Below, in pieces: positions 1 to 7,391 of a DNA stretch of 12,062 nucleotides; positions within the stretch are counted from its first letter, which is position 1, and every line of letters begins with the position of its first letter. Position numbers and translations under genes: made by a program. Source of the DNA: Vulcanococcus sp. SFB_649D_100_25 (GTDB taxonomy: Bacteria > Cyanobacteriota > Cyanobacteriia > PCC-6307 > Cyanobiaceae); NCBI GenBank assembly GCA_030833825.1, contig JAURGL010000044.1:1-12062 (forward strand). Direction: 5' to 3'. The notes below the pieces were generated by a model. That model saw nothing but the letters and a program-made list of their open reading frames with translations, did not search any database and was not told where the DNA came from.

Positions 1-844
1 TGGTGGCGACATGGACCAGGACAGGACCCTCGTGGGCATGGGCCTGTTCGAAGACCTTGATCATGCCGGCCATGTCATGGCCATCCACGGGCCCCATGTA
101 GGTGAACCCGAGCTCCTCGAAGACAGCCCCAAGCTTGGGCACCGCCAGGCGCTTCATGCTCTCCTTGAGGTTCTTCAGCTCAGGGGGCAGTTCCCCGTGC
201 ATGAAGGGGAGGTGCTTGATCGCCTCCTCGGCGTTGTCCTGCAGGAACTGCAGCGGCTTGCTGTGCCGCATGCGGTTCAAGTGGGTCGAGAGGGCCCCCA
301 CCGGAGGGCTGATCGACATGTCGTTGTCGTTCAGGACCACCAGAAGCCGGGTCTTCGGCAGGTGTCCGGCATGGTTGATCGCCTCCAGCGCCATCCCGCC
401 GGTCAGGGATCCGTCGCCGATCACAGCGACACATTTGAAGTTCTCACCGCGCTGGTCGCGGGCCAGTGCCATGCCCAGGGCCGCCGAGATGGAGGTGCTG
501 GCGTGACCGGCCCCGAAATGATCAAACGGGCTCTCGCAGCGCTTGAGATATCCGGCAACCCCATCCTTCTGGCGGAGGGTGTGGAAGTCGTTGAAACGAC
601 CGGTGATCAGCTTGTGGGGATAGGCCTGGTGGCCCACATCCCAAACCACGCGGTCATGGTCCAGATCGAGGGTCTGATAAAGGGCCAGGGTCAGTTCGAC
701 AACGCCAAGGCCGGGACCAAGGTGACCACCGCTGGTGCTCACCACCTCGAGGTGACGCTCGCGGATCTGACGTGCAACCGCTTCGAGCTCAGCGAGGCTC
801 AGGCCGTGCAGCTGATTCGGATGAGTCAGCTCGCTGAGATGCAT
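1..844 (-). CDS. dxs: 1-deoxy-D-xylulose-5-phosphate synthase, N-terminal part (3' end outside window)
   Basis: DXS condenses pyruvate and glyceraldehyde 3-phosphate, using thiamine diphosphate, in the first step of the MEP pathway. In cyanobacteria this pathway supplies isoprenoids for chlorophyll phytyl tails, carotenoids and quinones; the enzyme is cytosolic. About 281 residues are visible from an ATG at 844-842 (protein starts MHLSELTHPNQLHGL); the rest lies beyond position 1. Family signatures are clear: SGGHLGPGLGVVELT near the N terminus, DVGHQAYPHKL, and FGAGHAS. The thiamine diphosphate motif opens with GDGSLTGG at residues 143-150 and closes at N172 in VVLNDND. The last visible part contains GFTYMGPVDGHD. 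The frame stays open upstream of the ATG, but the family normally starts at this point. It is divergent from ilvA across 160 bases. Identity is certain; only the C-terminal half is unseen. Confidence 0.97.
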   Translation of the reverse strand, partial: MHLSELTHPNQLHGLSLAELEAVARQIRERHLEVVSTSGGHLGPGLGVVELTLALYQTLDLDHDRVVWDVGHQAYPHKLITGRFNDFHTLRQKDGVAGYLKRCESPFDHFGAGHASTSISAALGMALARDQRGENFKCVAVIGDGSLTGGMALEAINHAGHLPKTRLLVVLNDNDMSISPPVGALSTHLNRMRHSKPLQFLQDNAEEAIKHLPFMHGELPPELKNLKESMKRLAVPKLGAVFEELGFTYMGPVDGHDMAGMIKVFEQAHAHEGPVLVHVAT

Positions 845-954
845 GCCCGGCCCCAAGAGTGGGATTAAGCCTACGCGCAACATCTCTCCGGCTGGGGTGT
901 AAGCCAATGCAGACGGCGGCCGTGTCAGGGCCTTGCCACACTGGGGAGATCGTT

Positions 955-979
955 CCCCGGGGCTCAAACGCTGCCGGGG
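955..979 (+). repeat. GC-rich inverted repeat in the ilvA leader
   Basis: CCCCGG at 955-960 can pair with CCGGGG at 974-979 around a 13-base loop, 26 bases before the chosen ilvA start. The 5' arm also begins an 8-base palindrome, CCCCGGGG, at 955-962. No T tract follows and no run of isoleucine or valine codons is seen, so classical attenuation is not supported. Such GC-rich pairings are expected by chance here. Confidence 0.25.
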
Positions 980-1004
980 CCACCCTGCAAGGAACCTGAG
1001 GTTG

Positions 1005-2582
1005 ATGGAACCGGCGTCTGTGGAGACCAGAGAGAACACCACAGACATGCTGCAGCGCATCCTGCGGGCCAGGGTCTACGACGTGGCGATTGAATCGCCC
1101 CTGGATCCGGCCCCCAACCTGTCGCGGCGCCTCGAAAACAACGTGCTGCTCAAGCGGGAAGACCTGCAGCCGGTGTTCAGCTTCAAACTCCGGGGGGCCT
1201 ACAACAAGATGGCCGGACTCAGCCCGGCCGAACTGGAGCGGGGGGTCATCGCCGCCAGTGCCGGGAACCATGCCCAGGGGGTTGCCCTCGGGGCCCAACG
1301 CCTGGGCTGCAGGGCGGTGATCGTGATGCCCGTCACCACCCCTGAGATGAAGGTACGGGCCGTGGCGGCCCGCGGCGCTGAGGTGGTGCTTCACGGCGAC
1401 ACCTATGACGCCGCCTGCGCTGAGGCCTATCGGCTGGCGGAACAGCGGGGCCTCAGCTTCATCCATCCCTTTGATGACCCGGAGGTCATCGCTGGGCAAG
1501 GCACGATCGCCATGGAGATCCTGCGGCAGTGCCACGAGCCACCCGATGCGATCTACGTGGCGGTGGGTGGTGGCGGCCTGATCGCCGGGATCGGGGCCTA
1601 CGTGAAGAGCCTGTGGCCCCAGGTGGAGGTCATCGGTGTTGAACCGGTGGATGCCGATGCCATGACCCGCTCTTTAGCCCTGGGGGGACGGGTGCAGCTC
1701 GAGCAGGTGGGGCTGTTTGCCGATGGCGTCGCCGGGCGGGAGGTCGGGGTGCAGACCTTTGCGATCGCCCGCGATGTGGTCGACGCGATGGTCACGGTCG
1801 ACAACGACGCCATTTGTGCGGCGATCAAGGACGTCTTTGAGGACACGCGCTCAATCCTGGAACCCGCCGGAGCGCTGGCTGTGGCAGGTCTCAAGGCCGA
1901 CGTGGCCCGTCGTGGGCTCAAGGGCCGCAACCTTGTGGCCGTGGCCTGCGGGGCCAACATGAACTTCGATCGTCTGCGCTTCGTGGCTGAGCGCACGGAA
2001 ATCGGTGAGGACCGCGAGGCGATGCTGGCGGTCGAGATTCCAGAGGAGGCGGGAAGCCTGCGCCGGTTCTGCACCCTGCTGGGGCAGCGCAGCCTGACGG
2101 AATTCAGCTATCGCCTGGCTGATCCCAGCCGTGCCCACATCTTTGTGGGGGTTCAGACCAGTGGGAGCAACGACGAGCAGCAGCTGATCCACGACGTCCA
2201 GGCCGCTGGTTTTCCCTGTCTGGATCTCTCCAATGACGAGCTTTCAAAACTGCACCTACGCCACATGGTCGGTGGCCGCATGCCGACAGGCAGCGGCGAG
2301 ACCCGTGAGCTGCTGTATCGCTTTGAGTTTCCGGAGCGGCCTGGTGCGCTGATGCGTTTCCTCACCAGCCTCCACCCCAACTGGAATATCAGCATTTTTC
2401 ACTACCGGAATCACGGCGCCGACGTAGGCCGAATCGTGGTGGGGGTGCAGGTGCCACCAGCGGAGCTCGGTGATTGGCAGTCCTTCCTCGATGGCCTCGG
2501 CTACCAGTACGTGGACGAGACCAACAACCCGGCCTATGGGCTGTTTCTGGGGGAAGTGGCCGGCACCCTGAGCGTGGGATAA
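1005..2582 (+). CDS. ilvA: Threonine ammonia-lyase (threonine dehydratase), biosynthetic, with two C-terminal ACT-like domains
   Basis: This PLP enzyme deaminates L-threonine to 2-oxobutanoate, committing it to isoleucine synthesis. The catalytic fold-type II domain fills roughly residues 20-335. The PLP Schiff-base lysine is K61 in SFKLRGAYN, the substrate/cofactor loop is ASAGNHAQG (84-92), and the phosphate-binding tetraglycine is at 188-191. Two ACT-like regulatory regions follow at about 338-415 and 434-510, with the paired motifs IPEEAGSLRRF and FPERPGALMRF. This architecture marks the long, isoleucine-feedback-regulated form rather than a catabolic enzyme. I chose the ATG at 1005, giving 525 aa, close to the usual 500-515. 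GAGG lies 3 bases upstream and AAGGA 11 bases upstream, so the ribosome site is not ideal. The frame opens earlier with a TTG at 933, and an ATG at 1047 just before the conserved LQRILRARVYDV is also possible. The next gene, scpB, follows after 27 bases. Confidence 0.96.
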   Translation: MEPASVETRENTTDMLQRILRARVYDVAIESPLDPAPNLSRRLENNVLLKREDLQPVFSFKLRGAYNKMAGLSPAELERGVIAASAGNHAQGVALGAQRLGCRAVIVMPVTTPEMKVRAVAARGAEVVLHGDTYDAACAEAYRLAEQRGLSFIHPFDDPEVIAGQGTIAMEILRQCHEPPDAIYVAVGGGGLIAGIGAYVKSLWPQVEVIGVEPVDADAMTRSLALGGRVQLEQVGLFADGVAGREVGVQTFAIARDVVDAMVTVDNDAICAAIKDVFEDTRSILEPAGALAVAGLKADVARRGLKGRNLVAVACGANMNFDRLRFVAERTEIGEDREAMLAVEIPEEAGSLRRFCTLLGQRSLTEFSYRLADPSRAHIFVGVQTSGSNDEQQLIHDVQAAGFPCLDLSNDELSKLHLRHMVGGRMPTGSGETRELLYRFEFPERPGALMRFLTSLHPNWNISIFHYRNHGADVGRIVVGVQVPPAELGDWQSFLDGLGYQYVDETNNPAYGLFLGEVAGTLSVG

Positions 2583-2609
2583 CTTGCCGCTAGAGCTGGG
2601 TGGGTAGCC

Positions 2610-3239
2610 ATGGCGAGCGAGTCCCAGATCGACCCCTCTCAAGAGTCCCTCCCCTCTGACCTGTCCCTGCCGGCAAGGATTGAGGCGATCCTGTACCTCA
2701 AGGGCCGCGCCCTTGGTCTGGGGGAGCTGGCGGAGATCTCCGGTGTCAGCCGCGATCAAGTCGAAGTGGGCCTGATCACCCTGATGGCGGATTACGCCCA
2801 TCGGGACACCGCCCTGGAGATCCGCCAGGAAGGTCAGCGCTACAGCCTTCAGCTGCGGGATGGCCTTGGTGATCTCGTCCAGAACCTCCTGCCGGTGGAC
2901 CTGTCCACCGCAGCCCTGAGAACCCTGGCGACCATTGCCATCAAGAAGCGGATCCTGCAGTCCGACCTTGTGGATCTGCGTGGATCAGGCGCCTACGACC
3001 ACATCAAGGAGCTGCTGGCCCAGAACTTCATTGAGCGAAAGCGGCAGAGCGAAGGACGCTCCTACTGGCTCAGCTTGAGCGAAAAGTTCCACCGCACCTT
3101 CTCCGTGAAAACGGATGAACTGGTGGCGCAACGGCGCTCCAGCGCACCCGCCCCGCGCCAGGAGGACTCCACAGCTGCCGCGGCGGAAGCAACGCCGGAT
3201 CCAGGGCTCAGCGACGAGGCATGGGAGCAAGCGGCCTAG
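2610..3239 (+). CDS. scpB: SMC-ScpAB complex subunit ScpB
   Basis: ScpB binds the kleisin ScpA, and together they regulate the SMC ATPase that compacts and segregates bacterial chromosomes. The 209-residue protein has the expected tandem winged-helix layout: a first helical unit from about residue 20 (LPARIEAILYLKGRALGLGE), then a second containing LPVDLSTAALRTLATIAIKK. It ends in the typical GSGAYDHIKELLAQNFIERK stretch and YWLSLSEKFHRTF. The C-terminal 40 residues (Ala, Pro, Gln, Arg rich) look disordered and vary in this family. The ATG at 2610 lies 27 bases after ilvA and 40 bases before the yggT start, so the three are probably co-transcribed. No scpA or smc gene is in the window. Identity is firm from sequence motifs; a role in SMC loading is inferred from the family. 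Confidence 0.93.
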   Translation: MASESQIDPSQESLPSDLSLPARIEAILYLKGRALGLGELAEISGVSRDQVEVGLITLMADYAHRDTALEIRQEGQRYSLQLRDGLGDLVQNLLPVDLSTAALRTLATIAIKKRILQSDLVDLRGSGAYDHIKELLAQNFIERKRQSEGRSYWLSLSEKFHRTFSVKTDELVAQRRSSAPAPRQEDSTAAAAEATPDPGLSDEAWEQAA

Positions 3240-3279
3240 CGCTTTCCTGCATAGAGTCCCTCCCAGAGCAGCAGTAGCG

Positions 3280-3570
3280 ATGTCACCCGTTGTCGGCGAT
3301 CTGATCGGGGTCTTGGCGCAGACCATTTCGATCTACACCCTGATCCTGCTGGTGCGGGTGTTGCTCAGCTGGTTCCCAAATCTGGATTGGGGCAACCCGG
3401 TGCTATCCACCGTGAGTGCCATCACCGACCCCTATCTGGGGGTGTTCAGGGGCCTGATCCCACCCCTGGGTGGACTTGACCTCTCGGCCATCGTTGCCTT
3501 TCTGGCTCTCCAGCTGATCCAGACCCTGCTTGAGCAGAGCCGGGGTTTCTTCTACACCCCCTATTACTGA
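3280..3570 (+). CDS. YggT/YlmG family small membrane protein
   Basis: This 96-residue integral membrane protein has two hydrophobic helices, about residues 5-30 and 64-87. The family motifs are RVLLSWFPN after the first helix, then TDPYLGVFRGLIPPLGGLDLS leading into the second. The family includes E. coli YggT, YlmG of Gram-positive bacteria, and plastid YLMG/CCB3 proteins, where roles in nucleoid distribution and cytochrome b6 maturation have been described; biochemical activity is unknown. I chose the ATG at 3280. An upstream in-frame ATG at 3115 lies inside scpB and would add 55 residues unlike the family. It follows scpB by 40 bases. Its last seven bases overlap the convergent secreted-protein gene. 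Family assignment is strong; function here is inferred only. Confidence 0.9.
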   Translation: MSPVVGDLIGVLAQTISIYTLILLVRVLLSWFPNLDWGNPVLSTVSAITDPYLGVFRGLIPPLGGLDLSAIVAFLALQLIQTLLEQSRGFFYTPYY

Positions 3571-4073
3571 ACGGGGGCCTCAGCGACGGCCTGCTCGAGG
3601 GGCAGCAGATCGTCAAATTCACCGGCCCGAGTCCGAACGGGCGCGTTGAAACCTCTGGCCTTCACGTTGGAGAAGGTGAAGGGTCCGGGTGTGCCGGCCG
3701 GGACCGCCAGCCGCAGCGCAAACGTTGAGTCGCCGGGGGCGACGTCGCCGATCGAGCCAACCCTGGAGCGGTTCTGGAGGACGGGTTCTCCGCTGGCGTC
3801 AAGGATCTGGGCGAAGACGTCGGTGTCCACGACCGGCTTGCGGCCAGGATTGACCACAGTCCCCCGCAGGACAAAGCAGCTTGCCCCGCTGGGCCGTTTG
3901 AGCTGGGGTTGAGCTCCGATGTCCTCACTCGGGCATGGCTCAAGGCTCACATCACGAACGCTCAAGGAGGCGGCGTGGGCCTGCGGCACCGACACGCTGA
4001 CCATCAGCACCAGTGGCAAGAGCGCAACAACCAGCCTGCGGCTTGCCTGCAACACGGATGAGACCACGGACAC
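3564..4073 (-). CDS. Secreted protein of unknown function, FxLYD-like extracytoplasmic domain
   Basis: I do not recognise a named family with certainty. The 169-residue protein has a textbook Sec signal peptide: a basic patch R12-R13, a hydrophobic core (residues 14-29), and an AHA cleavage site at 32-34. The mature part carries two cysteines (C47 and C66) that could form a disulfide. It then shows the pattern LRGTVVNPGRKPV, VFAQILDASGEPV, VAPGDSTFALRL, PFTFSNVKARGF. This resembles a small beta-sandwich of the FxLYD type, in which a conserved hydrophobic strand follows a Gly-Asn turn. The likely start is GTG at 4073, with GTG at 4067 as an alternative; no ATG precedes the signal peptide, and no convincing ribosome site is seen. 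It lies 69 bases after the MazG-like gene on the same strand, and its stop codon overlaps the end of yggT. A periplasmic or lumenal location is inferred. Confidence 0.75.
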   Translation of the reverse strand: MSVVSSVLQASRRLVVALLPLVLMVSVSVPQAHAASLSVRDVSLEPCPSEDIGAQPQLKRPSGASCFVLRGTVVNPGRKPVVDTDVFAQILDASGEPVLQNRSRVGSIGDVAPGDSTFALRLAVPAGTPGPFTFSNVKARGFNAPVRTRAGEFDDLLPLEQAVAEAPVQ

Positions 4074-4112
4074 GGCGTTGCACTCGGAAGGGTTGTCGCA
4101 GCGGCCCGGGAG

Positions 4113-4141
4113 AGGTCTTGGGGACCAGAGACCTGGAGACC
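4113..4141. repeat. Short inverted and tandem repeats between the MazG-like and secreted-protein genes
   Basis: AGGTCT at 4113-4118 can pair with AGACCT at 4129-4134 across a 10-base loop. The same stretch holds three near-identical hexamers in one orientation: GGGACC at 4121-4126, GAGACC at 4128-4133 and GAGACC at 4136-4141. It lies in the 69-base gap of a minus-strand gene pair. No T tract follows on either strand, so it is not a standard intrinsic terminator. It might be an mRNA processing hairpin or chance. Confidence 0.3.
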
Positions 4142-4142
4142 C

Positions 4143-4472
4143 TCAGCGATGGTCGCCGCTACCAGCAATCACGTTACGGGCGGCACGACTGGCCAGCTTG
4201 TCGAGGTTGGCAGCGGCAATCTCCTCGAGCCCAAAGCCGAGCTCGCTCGCCAGCTGAGCCACGTACCAGAGGACATCACCCAATTCCAGCTTGAGGGCAT
4301 GGCGGACCTCATCGGAGAACACGCCGCCTTGGTCCCGCAACACCTTTTTCACCTTGTCTGCCACCTCACCGGACTCACCGCAGAGCCCAAGGGTGGGGTA
4401 GATGGGGTTTTCTCCCACATTCGGGTAGCGAGCCGTGCGACGGGCGCCGTCCTGGTAGGTGTTGAGATCCAT
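4143..4472 (-). CDS. MazG-like nucleotide pyrophosphohydrolase
   Basis: This 109-residue all-alpha protein has the acidic metal-binding pattern of the MazG/dUTPase-2 superfamily. E33 and E36 lie in LCGESGEVADKVKK, and E63 and D66 lie in LELGDVLWYVA. These enzymes hydrolyse (d)NTPs to monophosphates and pyrophosphate, often to clear damaged or non-canonical nucleotides; the substrate cannot be read from sequence. Only one domain is present, unlike the long two-domain E. coli MazG, and single-domain forms usually work as oligomers. I chose the ATG at 4472 (MDLNTYQ). A GTG two codons upstream, at 4478, is equally open. The gene is divergent from pyk, with 59 bases between start codons, so the promoters must overlap. 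The secreted-protein gene follows it on the same strand. Confidence 0.85.
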   Translation of the reverse strand: MDLNTYQDGARRTARYPNVGENPIYPTLGLCGESGEVADKVKKVLRDQGGVFSDEVRHALKLELGDVLWYVAQLASELGFGLEEIAAANLDKLASRAARNVIAGSGDHR

Positions 4473-4531
4473 TGGCACGACAGCGCTGGAGGGCCCCGAT
4501 GATAAGTTCAGCCCTAACCTTGGCGACCCGA

Positions 4532-5989
4532 ATGGCCCTGCCCGATCTCACGCGTCGCACCAAGATCGTGGCAACTATCGGTCCTGCCACCGAGTCTCCG
4601 GAGCAGCTGCGTCGCTTGATCGAGGCGGGGGCGACGACGTTCCGTCTCAACTTCTCCCACGGAGACCACAGCGAGCACGCCGCTCGCATCAGCACGATCC
4701 GCCAGGTGGCCCGCGAGATGGGCGTTCACATCGGCATTCTTCAGGATCTGCAGGGTCCGAAGATCCGTCTTGGCCGCTTCAAGGACGGTCCGATCACGGT
4801 GGCCAAGGGGGATCCCTTCACCCTGACCTCCCGTGATGTGGAGTGCGGCCAGGAGATCGCCACCGTCACCTACGACAAGCTCGCCGATGAGGTCGTCGCC
4901 GGCAGCCGGATCCTTCTCGATGACGGCCGTGTGGAGATGGTGGTCGATCGGGTTGAGCAGTCCAGCCAGACCCTTCACTGCAGCGTGACCGTTGGTGGAG
5001 TGCTCTCCAACAACAAGGGGGTGAACTTCCCCGACGTGCAGCTCTCGATCCGTGCCCTGACCGATAAGGACCGGATTGACCTCGCCTTCGGCCTGGAGCA
5101 AGGGGTCGACTGGGTGGCCCTGAGTTTCGTGCGGAACCCCTCCGACATGGAGGAGATCAAGGCCCTGATTCGCTCCCACGGACACAACACGCCGGTGGTG
5201 GCGAAGATCGAAAAGTTCGAGGCCATCGATCAGATGGACTCCCTGTTGCCCCTCTGTGACGGGGTGATGGTGGCCCGCGGCGACCTTGGGGTGGAGATGC
5301 CAGCCGAAGAGGTTCCGCTGCTTCAAAAGGAACTAATCCGCAAGTGCAACACCCTGGGGATCCCGGTGATCACCGCCACCCAGATGCTGGATTCGATGGT
5401 GAGTTGCCCCAGGCCCACCCGGGCTGAGGTGAGTGACGTGGCCAACGCCATCCTGGATGGCACCGATGCTGTGATGCTCTCCAATGAGAGTGCAGTGGGC
5501 GATTTCCCCGTGGAGGCGGTCGCCACCATGAGTCAGATCGCACGCCGCATCGAACGGGATTACCCGAGCCGCAGCACCGATGGGCAACTGGCTTCCACGA
5601 TTCCGAATGCGATCTCCCATGCAGTCAGCTCGATCGCCAGTCAGCTGGAAGCTGCGGCAATCCTTCCCCTGACCAAGAGCGGAGCCACAGCCCGCAACGT
5701 CAGCAAGTTCCGCCCCAGCACACCGATTCTCGCCATCACCAGCGACAGCAAGGTTGCCTCCCAGCTGCAGCTGGTCTGGGGTGTGCACCCCCTGTTGGTG
5801 TCCGACATGGACAACGCCGCCTCCACCTTCAATCGGGCCATGGAAGTGGCTGCTGAGGCCAAGCTCCTCAAGGAAGGTGACCTGGTGATCCAGACCGCCG
5901 GGACCTTCACCGATGTCAGCGGTTCCACCGATCTGCTCAAGGTGAGCGTTGTCGGAGAGGGAACCGTTCTTAATCCGAACATCGTTTAA
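4532..5989 (+). CDS. pyk: Pyruvate kinase
   Basis: Pyruvate kinase makes ATP and pyruvate from phosphoenolpyruvate and ADP at the end of glycolysis. All key sites are visible: the TIGPA start of the barrel, FRLNFSHG with R38, N40 and S42, DLQGPKIRLG (72-80), catalytic K225 followed by metal ligand E227 in VAKIEK, metal ligand D251 in VARGDLGVE, and T283 in ATQMLDSM. The inserted B domain lies between, and the C domain occupies about residues 345-485. The start is the ATG at 4532, giving 485 aa and placing DLTRRTKIVATIG at the N terminus as in relatives. Open-frame starts at 4499 and 4472 would add unrelated residues, and 4472 overlaps the divergent MazG-like gene. This is a short form, without the extra C-terminal swivelling domain found on some cyanobacterial enzymes. 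MLSNESAVGDFP replaces the more common MLSGETA; I believe Asn here also occurs in cyanobacterial relatives. A permease gene follows after 27 bases. Confidence 0.96.
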   Translation: MALPDLTRRTKIVATIGPATESPEQLRRLIEAGATTFRLNFSHGDHSEHAARISTIRQVAREMGVHIGILQDLQGPKIRLGRFKDGPITVAKGDPFTLTSRDVECGQEIATVTYDKLADEVVAGSRILLDDGRVEMVVDRVEQSSQTLHCSVTVGGVLSNNKGVNFPDVQLSIRALTDKDRIDLAFGLEQGVDWVALSFVRNPSDMEEIKALIRSHGHNTPVVAKIEKFEAIDQMDSLLPLCDGVMVARGDLGVEMPAEEVPLLQKELIRKCNTLGIPVITATQMLDSMVSCPRPTRAEVSDVANAILDGTDAVMLSNESAVGDFPVEAVATMSQIARRIERDYPSRSTDGQLASTIPNAISHAVSSIASQLEAAAILPLTKSGATARNVSKFRPSTPILAITSDSKVASQLQLVWGVHPLLVSDMDNAASTFNRAMEVAAEAKLLKEGDLVIQTAGTFTDVSGSTDLLKVSVVGEGTVLNPNIV

Positions 5990-6016
5990 ACCAGAAGGGT
6001 TCCGCCGGACGAAGCA

Positions 6017-7246
6017 ATGGCCGCCAAGCTGCCGATGCGCGAGACGGTGGGGATGGCCCTCGCCACCTTGCGAGCGAACCGACTGCGCTCAGCCCTGACG
6101 ATGCTCGGCATCGTGATCGGCAATGCCTCCGTCATCACCCTTGTGGGGGTCGGTCGCGGCGCCCAGAACCTGGCGGAAGGTCAGCTCAACACCCTCGGGG
6201 CGAACGTGCTGTTTGTGGTTCCCGGGAACAACGACAGCCGCCGTCAGGGGATTGATTTTCCCAAGACCCTGGTGCTTGAGGACGCCAAGGCGATTGCGGA
6301 ACAGGTGCCCAGCGTGAAACGGGTGGTGCCCCAGATCACCCTGAATGCGGTCGTGCAGGCAGGGGCCAAAAGTGTCAGCGCCACCATCTCGGGCATCAAC
6401 CCTGACTTTCTGACGGTGCGGCGCTTTGAAGTCGCGCGGGGACGCTTCATCGACCAGCGGGACATGGATGGGGCCCGCAACGTGGTGGTGATCGGCCCCG
6501 ACCTCCAGCAAAAGCTTCTGCCAACGGGCTCGGCGATCGGCCAGCGCCTGCGGATCCGCGACCAGGGCTTTGAAGTGATCGGCGTGATGGCTCCGAAGGG
6601 AGCCGTGTTCGGACAAAACCAGGACGAAGCGGCTTACATCCCCCTGACCACGATGGTCAGCAAGCTCTCAGGTCGCGATCCCACCTATGGGGTCAGCCTG
6701 AATTTCATCAGCGTCGAAGCCAAGGACGAAGCCAGTACGGGGGCGGCGAAGTTCCAGATCACGAATCTGTTGCGTCAGCGCCACAACATCCTTCGCGAAG
6801 ACGATTTCGCGGTGCGTTCCCAGAAGGACGCCCTCTCCATCGTCGGGACGATTACCGGGGGGCTCACCTTGATGCTGGGGGCGATCGGCGCCATCTCCCT
6901 GCTGGTGGGTGGCATCGGGATCATGAACATCATGTTGGTGTCGGTCAGCGAGCGCACCTCCGAGATCGGCCTGCGCAAGGCGATCGGTGCCCGCAGCAGC
7001 GATGTGCTCGCTCAATTCCTGATCGAGGCCCTGGTGCTCTCCAGCCTTGGTGGTGTGGTGGGGAGTGCCCTTGGCCTGTCCGCCATTGCCCTTGTGGCCG
7101 CCTTCACCCCATTGCCGGCGGCCATCGGAGCCTCAAGCGTCCTGGTGACCATGGGCCTCTCGGGCTCGATCGGGCTCGTCTTCGGGGTTCTCCCCGCCCG
7201 CCGAGCCGCGCGACTCGATCCCATCACCGCCCTGCGCAGCCTCTGA
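6017..7246 (+). CDS. MacB/FtsX-type ABC transporter permease
   Basis: This 409-residue inner-membrane protein has the four-helix MacB/LolC/DevC layout. One N-terminal helix (about 23-47, LRSALTMLGIVIG) is followed by a large periplasmic MacB core (about 48-270), then three C-terminal helices (about 275-305, 330-358 and 367-393). The FtsX-domain signature SERTSEIGLRKAIGA follows the second helix, and the protein ends in the coupling-like PARRAARLDPITALRSL. Such permeases do not form a classical channel; they transmit ATP-driven movement to export lipids, peptides or drugs with periplasmic partners. No ATPase or membrane-fusion partner gene is beside it, so it must pair with subunits encoded elsewhere. 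The start is the ATG at 6017, 27 bases after pyk, suggesting co-transcription; ATG at 6035 is an alternative. The substrate is unknown. Confidence 0.9.
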   Translation: MAAKLPMRETVGMALATLRANRLRSALTMLGIVIGNASVITLVGVGRGAQNLAEGQLNTLGANVLFVVPGNNDSRRQGIDFPKTLVLEDAKAIAEQVPSVKRVVPQITLNAVVQAGAKSVSATISGINPDFLTVRRFEVARGRFIDQRDMDGARNVVVIGPDLQQKLLPTGSAIGQRLRIRDQGFEVIGVMAPKGAVFGQNQDEAAYIPLTTMVSKLSGRDPTYGVSLNFISVEAKDEASTGAAKFQITNLLRQRHNILREDDFAVRSQKDALSIVGTITGGLTLMLGAIGAISLLVGGIGIMNIMLVSVSERTSEIGLRKAIGARSSDVLAQFLIEALVLSSLGGVVGSALGLSAIALVAAFTPLPAAIGASSVLVTMGLSGSIGLVFGVLPARRAARLDPITALRSL

Positions 7247-7391
7247 TCGAGCGGCCAAGAGGGCAGCACTGACCAGGGGTGACTTTCTAAAGAAAAAGCA
7301 AAGCTGGCGGGTCGATCTGTCGATTCGTCTGAATTGCGACAGTTTGGGACTCAGCGAGGACGCTTAATGCACATCTCCTGGCAACACGTCC

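Noticed and set aside
11..868. A 285-codon plus-strand open frame opposite dxs
   Set aside because: The minus-strand frame encodes an unmistakable DXS with its thiamine diphosphate motif; the plus-strand product has no recognisable pattern and is a GC-bias artefact.
789..1535. A 248-codon minus-strand frame crossing the dxs start and ilvA
   Set aside because: It overlaps two certain genes on the opposite or same DNA, and its product is Gly/His/Pro/Arg rich without motifs.
1761..1768. HIP1-like octamer GCGATCGC
   Set aside because: I noticed only this copy, inside ilvA, so the window does not look HIP1-rich, unlike many other cyanobacterial genomes. It is not a feature on its own.
4514..5326. 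A 270-codon minus-strand frame opposite pyk
   Set aside because: Mirror frame of pyruvate kinase; His/Leu/Gly-rich product, no motifs.
7282..7297. TTTCT-AA-AGAAA small palindrome and A-rich run after the permease gene
   Set aside because: Arms of five A/T-rich bases without a T tract are too weak for a terminator, and no known operator matches it.
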